Assembly: GCA_011800805.1 (NCBI GenBank)
Contig: MPNW01000106.1
Location: forward strand, 153,712-217,711
Length of the DNA: 64,000 bases
Source of the DNA: Hirudo medicinalis
Taxonomy: Eukaryota > Annelida > Clitellata > Hirudinida > Hirudinidae
Reading direction: 5' to 3'
The notes beneath the pieces were generated by a model. That model made no database searches and was not told where the DNA came from. It saw only the letters and a program-made list of their open reading frames with translations. A program made the translations under genes and the position numbers. How positions within the stretch are numbered: the first letter of the stretch is position 1; every line of letters begins with the position of its first letter. Shown piece by piece: positions 57,379 through 64,000 of the stretch.

Positions 57379-60300
57379 TTATACATTCGTCTCCGTAGCC
57401 GAAGGTTTGCTTCTAAAAGTTGCAACATGTTGAAATGTTGGCACTCCATTCTCGCACGTTTGAACTGGCAAATTGTCTCCAATAGTCTCAACAAAGTTTG
57501 AACTGGAAACCGACAAGCACTGAGTGTTTTCATTTTTTGCGCTCAGAACTTTCAGGACCGTCTTGTTCGTGGGGGAGTGGTTCATGGTGCTCACCGGAGT
57601 CACATGGAATGGAAAAGGCAGGAAGGAGGAGTTGCGCTTGGATTGGATGTGCTGAGAACTTGGTGGGACGTTCATGGAAGCCGCTGAGTTAAGATGAACT
57701 TTACCGACATTGGACGTTTTGGCAGGAGTTCCGTTGGGTGGAATTATTTGTGCGTTCATCGCCTTCGCACTTTCCTTGTTTTCCTCATAATATTCAGGGT
57801 TGCTAATTCCGCCAGATTCAGAGCTTAATGTTAGGTTTTCAGTTCTTATTTGGGAGTCATTTGATTCGTTAGATTCGTTCGTGGTTTCATCTGAACGATT
57901 TTATTCGTTGAGGTTGTGAAATATCATAAATTTGTAGTTACCTTAAAAAAGTCCTTAAACCAACCTTCGATTAGATCCAGATAAGTTGAGGGTGTTGAAT
58001 ATTCTGGTTGTAAGTAGTTATTCTCATCCACCAACGGCATTTTCATGTCGTAATCTGAAGCTATTTTTACTGGAAGAAGATCCTCTTTCTAAAATTTAAA
58101 AAATGATCATGTTTTACTGTGAATCAAAATTTTATTGGATAAAACGTAATTTTACGAAAAACTGGTTTAATTGCTTGAAAATTCTCTAGAATTCATGCAT
58201 GCGTACGAAACGAACAGCCGACTATAAAAACAAATCGTTAACAGGAATTGTGAATGTTTCACCCTTTTATCGATTTCTTTGCATGGATCGATGCTGTAGC
58301 GAGAACTCGTTTTTATGGCAGGATCTTGTGGCAAAGCAGAGTGATGTCTTCGGTGTTGAATGTTTTCAGTTTGGTGGAAAGTCGAGTTGTTCATGCGAGG
58401 GCTGGGATGATGTCCATTTTGAATGAAGTGACCTTTCTTCGTCACAAGAGACGTTGGAATGTGCATCGTGGACTTGTAAGTGTTGATCAAATTTTGCTGA
58501 ATGCATTCACCATTATTATTATTAGCTATTTGGAACCAACCACTTACAATCATTTACAAGTCTTAACAGTTAATTGAATAATAATTGGTAATTTATTATT
58601 TACTAATATAATGTTAGTAATATTGCATTCTGATCCTCCGTGCAAAGAAAGATATTTGTCATGAATTGAGGAATTATAATTTGTGATATGAAAATATAAT
58701 TATTATAAGCAGATGTAGAAAATATAGTGAGCAAATGTAGAGAAATAAACTATGTAATTATTTACACAGTAGCTCTTTCAAGCTGGTTCGCCAGTCAAGC
58801 AACCTGTAAACATTCAGCCAGCTTCATGCTCTCGAAGAACTGGGCGATTAAGAGGGCACCCCCCCAACGGGATTCGAACCCACGCCGCCATCGTGAGAAG
58901 CTTAAGTCTTTACCATCATACCATGCGGGAGCACGTACTTGACCTCAGTAGCGCTCGAGTTTAAAGCTGATATGAGATTTAAGAAAAGGCGAAAGTTGGA
59001 ATACTTAAAAGTTGAAAATTGCAAATAGCACAATTGAATGGCTAAGAAGGATATAAAGAATGACTTGTGCAAATTTCAAGTCGCTTCCTTTCACCATTTG
59101 GGAGGAGTTCTTGGGACAGACAGACATACACATGCACTTTCTGTTTTATAGTATTGATATACGAACTCTTTCGGTCATTCCATTGGGAAATTTATGTTGT
59201 CCTGTGCACAGAGCCTGATGTCGCTTGCTTGCGGAATAAAACTGCAAGTATTCCTCGGCTGTGATGGCCTGTTCTGGTCCTTCCACTCCAGTCCCATGTA
59301 GGAGTTCTGATGCATCGTAATACTGGTTGGGCAACCTCATCAGTTTATCCCCCTGAAATGTAAATATTCCTATTGTTTTCCTTATTGTGGCTGTACATTT
59401 TTAGTCTAACATTTTATATAGTCTATAATTTTATGAGACAACAAGACGAATTGTTTCTGATAAAAAACCCAAGAATTTCCAATCATTTGACGCGATGAAA
59501 CTCACGGGAATAACAAGAAATCTTCCAGGATCTCTTGCCATCTTTGCAAATTCTTCCGCCAACTCCTTGAATGAAGGTCTGCTTTGAGCATCGAGCATCC
59601 AGCCTGAACATGTTTTTGGAGAAAAAATATTAACTCTAAAGAAAATAATATTTAAATTGGAGTAAATTATTATAAAATAAATTTAAGTTTAAATATTAAT
59701 TTAGCACACTGCTATACATTAAAATATTATTATAAAAATAAACTTATTCAAATAATTAAAATTCAAATAAGAATCAGAAACACCGCAATTATACTTACAT
59801 TTGATCATGATCATGTAAACATCGATGGTACAAATTATTGGTTGTGGTAGTCTTTCACCCTTCTCGAGTAGGTATGAAATGTCCTTTGCTCTGATGTTTT
59901 CGTATGGTCGCTGTCCGTAAGTGTATAACTCCCACATGGTTACACCTGGTTCAGTAAAAGCGCTAAGTTCATGAACTGTTCATGAATATTGCATCACCAC
60001 CAGGAGAGAAATTAAATCCTATCACGTGAAGACTCAAGCTTTTGCATTTAAATATTTTATGACAAAAATTAATGTTTAACAATGAAAGCATAATTACCAA
60101 AGCTCCACACGTCACTTTTGTGGTTGAAAATGCGATGTTGTATGCATTCGAGGGCCAGCCACTTGATTGGCATCTGCTCAAAAATAATCTTTCTCAAGCA
60201 GTTCCTCATTTAGGCTTAACGATGATGATGATGATGATTATTATTATTATTAGCAATAAGGAAGGCAGGCAACGTCAATTAGCGTCTGTTCCACAACTAG

Positions 60301-63038
60301 TTAAAAAGAACGTTATTCTTGCATCGTTCAAAAGATGTGAAAATTAAGACAAGTGCGATTGAAATATGTGAATATTTATGAGGTTGAAATTTCTTAGTTG
60401 CAAGAATAAGTTATTAACGTTTGTGAAGTGTAAGTCAAAGCTGTTCAGATGAAGAACTTTGTGAAATTTTTGATGAATCTTTTTAGGCGCAGATCTTTCT
60501 AAATTAAATTCTTATTTGAAAATTTGTTAGGAAACGTAGAGTTTGCAGATGCGAAACCAACCCTTCCTTCTGAAACTTGAAACGTCTCTTCATTAAAATC
60601 CAGTAATTTCGAGAGTCCAAAATCTGTTATTTTTACGTGGCTGGGACTTTGCACTTGATTAAAAAATAATCGCAAAATTAAAAAAAAATTAATTACAGAT
60701 TACAACGAATAAATGTCACTTGCCCAAAACGTTCCTGGCAGCCAAGTCCCTGTGGACAATTCCTCTTTCTTCCAAGTATTTCATGCCCTTTGAATAATTT
60801 TAAGTTGCTATTATTTTACGCTTCAAGTTTTGAAATCAATTTCAATTTATGCAGCATCGATCATCTCCAAAACATAAGATACGCAAGGGAATTAATATTA
60901 TGGTTTACTTTGGCAATCTGATAGGTCCAGTTGAGCAAAGCTTTGGAACCAATGTTGCACTTATTTTTTCTAATGTAGTCAAGCAGGCAACCGAGTGGCA
61001 GGAGTTGAGTGACCAACATGAGCTGAGCAGCCATGCAAACAGCCAGTATCCTCACACAACAGGGATGTTCAACCGAGGCCATGACTCTTGCTTCTTGCAG
61101 GAGTTCCTTGTTTTGGGAAGTTGATGTACCCTCTTGAAGAACTTTTATGGCCACTGGAATCCTCACATTTTCACCTTCAGGTATCCATGCTCCCTGGAAT
61201 TTAAAATAAAACCATCGCAATCCTCAAAACTAATCATAGAAGTAATATCAATTTCAATTTAAAAGATGTTATTATTTTGCTCAAACAATTTTGGATTTCG
61301 GTGCCAAACCAATGCTATTAATTAAACTAACACCATCGTGTTAACTAACACCACTAGGTTGCCTGCTTGACTACATTAGAAAAAATAAGCGCAACATTAG
61401 TTTCCAATGCATTACAATATATTTAAATGATATTTAAATCAATAAATCTGAAACTTTTCCGAGTGTCAGTAAATGCAAAGAAAACCGACCTTATAAACGG
61501 TTCCAAAAGCACCTGATCCGACTATGTTGCCTCTCACCAACTCTGATTCTTTTATGAGTCTCATCGTTGCAAGGTCTGGTTTTGCATTACTCGGTGTTAG
61601 AGGCTGAAATGTTAAAGAGTTTAAACAAAAAAAGAGGAGTTGACTGCTGCGTTGGAGGATCGAAGTGCTGGAAATGGTTAGAAGATTACTTCACATTCTT
61701 CAAGGCCTCTTATTCTGGCTGATATTCTGATCTTGTTCTCCTCTGAACGTGCCCACTGCCTCTTCAGGTAAACAACAACGAGGAGGATGAGTACGATGAG
61801 GATCATGCTCCCCATCACCAGTCCAATGATCAGCTCTTTCTTCCCACCACTAATGAAACAACACCAACGACATTTTTTCTTCTTCAACGAAACCCACGTA
61901 GGATGAAAGTTTTTCAAAGTGCGTGGTGAAAGAAATGTCCAAATCCTTCATTTTAAAATTTCGCCGCAATTGTTCTTTAAAAACCATTTAACACCACGAC
62001 TTTCACAGGTCAGGCGAAAATGTTCTCAAATTTTGTTTCGTTGCATTGCTTAAATGTAAAAATCACTGAAAATCTCAGGAGAAAAGATAAATTTAATTTG
62101 GGAAAAATTCCATATTTTCCATGGTTGAAAATAAGACAGTTAATAACAATTAGCGCCACACAGTGAAAACTGTTGGAAATTTTATTTCACAAGTAGAACA
62201 AATGATTAATAAAGCCACATAATATCCCTCGAAGCAGCAAATGATTAAATATTTCCAAAATAAAAGTCATTTCCTGAAAATAATAATTTCAGAGTCACTT
62301 ACTGTCCCATGTGTTGGAGTGCATATTCTTCAGTGACACAAATTGATTCAGAAGTTTCGTTCGTATTGTCGACAATGACCTCAGGCAGCCAAGGAGGGCA
62401 GCTGGATGCGCATACGAAGGACATGTTGGCAGGATCTTCGAAATTCTCGAAGACTTTGAACTTCTTGCATGACAAGCACTCTGTTTCTTTTTGTCCTATG
62501 CAACTAGAATGATAATTTACTCACTAAATATTAATTGAAAGAAATTAATTAATTTCTGATAATACTAGTAGCATTAGTAGCCACTAGATCATTTGAAATA
62601 ATTGGTTAAAATTAAGCATTTTAATTGTAAAGTGCTGTGGCGATAAATGTTAGGTGAAATTATTAAATTACCCCAAACATTGTTCATTGCACTTGTGGCA
62701 CGTTCTGAGAAAATCGTCCAAGTAATGGTCGCTTGAACAATTGGCAACACATTGGGAGCCCTCAACGAAGTGAATGCAGGTCGTCAAATCGCAAGAAAAA
62801 GATGAAGGACCACTGCACTTTGTGCATTCTGGATGGCACGGATAACAAACCTGAAGTTTAATGGCTGAATGTCATAACATTTTATCCACAACATTTGGAG
62901 AGTCAATTCATTCTTAGAATTGGTTTCGCTTTTCAAGAGTGAGGGTGCATCACATTTCTCTCTAACACAAGCATAAATGCAAACAAGAATGACGAAAACG
63001 AAATGAATGTAGACAAGTTTCCAAGTACTTTGCATCAT
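57379..63038 (-). CDS. ErbB/EGFR-like receptor tyrosine kinase
   Basis: Exons in transcript order: 62967-63038 (signal peptide, tentative), 62672-62850, 62303-62503, 61690-61849, 61490-61603, 60909-61193, 60724-60787, 60562-60653, 60098-60173, 59799-59945, 59506-59603, 59167-59352, 58263-58496, 57965-58088, 57379-57890. All join in phase: 847 codons plus stop. The signal peptide is [20 protein letters not shown]. The Cys-rich ectodomain (about 127 residues) matches the end of EGFR domain IV. The membrane helix is [20 protein letters not shown]. Kinase motifs are [43 protein letters not shown] and SDVWSFG. The tail has [15 protein letters not shown] and NPEYY, likely phosphotyrosine docking sites. 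One intron (60654-60723) starts with GC. If the first exon is wrong, the rest of the ectodomain lies beyond the window. Confidence 0.88.
58790..58936 (-). repeat. tRNA-derived SINE-like element
   Basis: On the minus strand, 58930-58860 forms a tRNA-like shape. The acceptor arms TCCCGCA and TGGGGGG pair at six of seven positions. The A box is TGGTATGATGG and the B box GGTTCGAATCC, an exact consensus. The anticodon stem does not pair well, and a non-tRNA body follows to about 58790, so a SINE or tRNA pseudogene is more likely than a working tRNA. It lies in an ErbB-like intron. Confidence 0.55.
60216..60254. repeat. (ATG/ATT)n microsatellite
   Basis: GATGATGATGATGATG runs into ATTATTATTATT, inside an ErbB-like intron. 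Confidence 0.9.
61357..61406 (+). repeat. Inverted copy of part of the ErbB kinase exon
   Basis: About 50 bases on the plus strand repeat, in opposite orientation, the exon sequence at 60943-60992 that codes for [13 protein letters not shown]. Only about three differences are seen. It lies in the intron just upstream of that exon, with about 365 bases between the arms. Confidence 0.85.
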
Positions 63039-64000
63039 CAACACTTTTTTAAATCGATAAACGTTTTGAGAATCTTGGAGGATTTCTGACAAAAGTTAGA
63101 AATGTAAAACTTCAAGGAGCTTGTAGGCAACTTTTTAAATTTTAACATTTTTTTCAGATCTTAGACATTTCTGCCCTCAAGTAACAAGACACTTTTCCAT
63201 TGAAGTTGTTAGAAGAATTATGATCCTCTAATAATTGGAGACATGATTCTTGCGCCTGACACATTTTGCAACTACATTCATCAATTTTAACGAAACACCG
63301 GCACTACTTTGTCACGAAGACATTGTTGCCATAAGTTGCCAAAATGAATTTATGTAAATTAGAAAATCTAAATGTATGCTTGGAGACATTTCCGACAAAT
63401 GGAAGGTCATTTTATTGAAGCAATATGTAACAGAAGATATGGAAGATATGATTTTTCTGATGGTCACTTATCCAGGAGACATTTCAATGGGAAATCGTGA
63501 GTGCGAACCAGAAATGATTTCAGATTGGATCTCCTTCACATCCAGAGACAAAATGGAAACAAATGAAAATAGATTTCAGTTGATAAAAGTTTTAAAAATG
63601 ATTTGTTTCTTCTTTTTTCCAGAAAGATCAGACACTGCCATAAAAATGCATGAAACATTCACATGAACAAATTTTAAGGGCGCTTTATGGCAAGCTGGTT
63701 TATATAACTGCATAAAACCAGATTTTAAAATAACGAAAAAGTGCTTAAAATCATAAATATGAATTTTAGTTTAAATTCTACTTCAACATTGGCTTGTTTT
63801 TTATGTTTTCAAATAAGTTTGATGAGTTTCATTAGTTGCCTGCTTCAAAATTCAAAATAAAAACTGCTTAATAGGCTAACATTTTAATATTCAGGACAAA
63901 TAAGAGTTTGAGACGATGTTCAATAAACTGAGATTCATTTAAAGAATATAAACAATTTGAAGTTCATTCTTTCGATTTATTAATGTTTAATAATGTTTTA
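63039..64000. other. Region 5' of the ErbB-like model
   Basis: No recognised gene. Two ORFs are worth noting. Plus 63376-63666 (96 codons) has no domain I know. Minus 63155-63285 reads IDECSCKMCQAQESCLQLL and has six Cys, with a possible donor after NFNGK; it could be an exon of an upstream Cys-rich gene or of a longer receptor form. Confidence 0.35.

Noticed and set aside
63376..63666. 96-codon plus-strand ORF at the right edge
   Set aside because: No recognised domain or splice context, so it is not listed as a gene.

Overview
The window is AT-rich, intron-rich nuclear DNA from an invertebrate animal. The evidence is GT-AG introns with short exons, animal-specific genes (an ErbB-type receptor tyrosine kinase, a voltage-gated calcium channel beta subunit, MEX3, ubiquilin, Ariadne-1) and many decayed retrotransposons. 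I cannot name the phylum from sequence alone. The assembly has one 429-base N gap (22897-23325) and a single N near 20912. All gene models below were spliced by eye from homology, splice sites and phase. Most close in frame over their whole length; the exceptions are stated.

Layout. 1-6.6 kb is accessory: a dead Ty3/gypsy element, a broken gene resembling transposon-associated Ulp1 proteases, and a broken gene resembling the DUF4806 family. 7.5-11.4 kb is ubiquilin (14 exons, 548 aa). 12.0-12.9 kb is an intronless coiled-coil gene on the minus strand that I do not recognise. 13-16.4 kb is intergenic, with a TATCGATA-rich inverted-repeat element and relics. 16.7-19.0 kb is a MEX3-like gene with only the first KH domain. 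21.2-23.4 kb is a scrambled cluster of non-LTR retrotransposon pieces around the gap. 24.6-26.9 kb is a C2H2 zinc-finger gene (minus), divergent from Ariadne-1 (27.6-30.6 kb, plus). 31.4-37.2 kb is the calcium channel beta subunit (minus), divergent from the exosome cofactor C1D (37.6-38.0 kb). 38.4-40.7 kb is GMPPA (minus), 42.9-43.9 kb Ran (plus), and 44.2-44.8 kb TMEM256/DUF423 (minus). 45.8-53.4 kb is an SLC13 transporter with copia debris in an intron and several junctions that do not keep frame. 53.9-55.1 kb is a copia relic. 55.6-56.3 kb is a small MORN-repeat gene, and 57.4-63.0 kb an ErbB/EGFR-like kinase gene (minus).

The genes are unrelated housekeeping and signalling genes with no operon logic. 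Notable points are: an in-frame ErbB model that runs from a signal-peptide exon straight to the last part of the cysteine-rich ectodomain; an inverted copy of a piece of its kinase exon in the next intron; three GC-AG introns in three genes; a one-KH MEX3; a calcium channel beta subunit with a very long C-terminal tail; and a dispersed repeat family seen at least five times.
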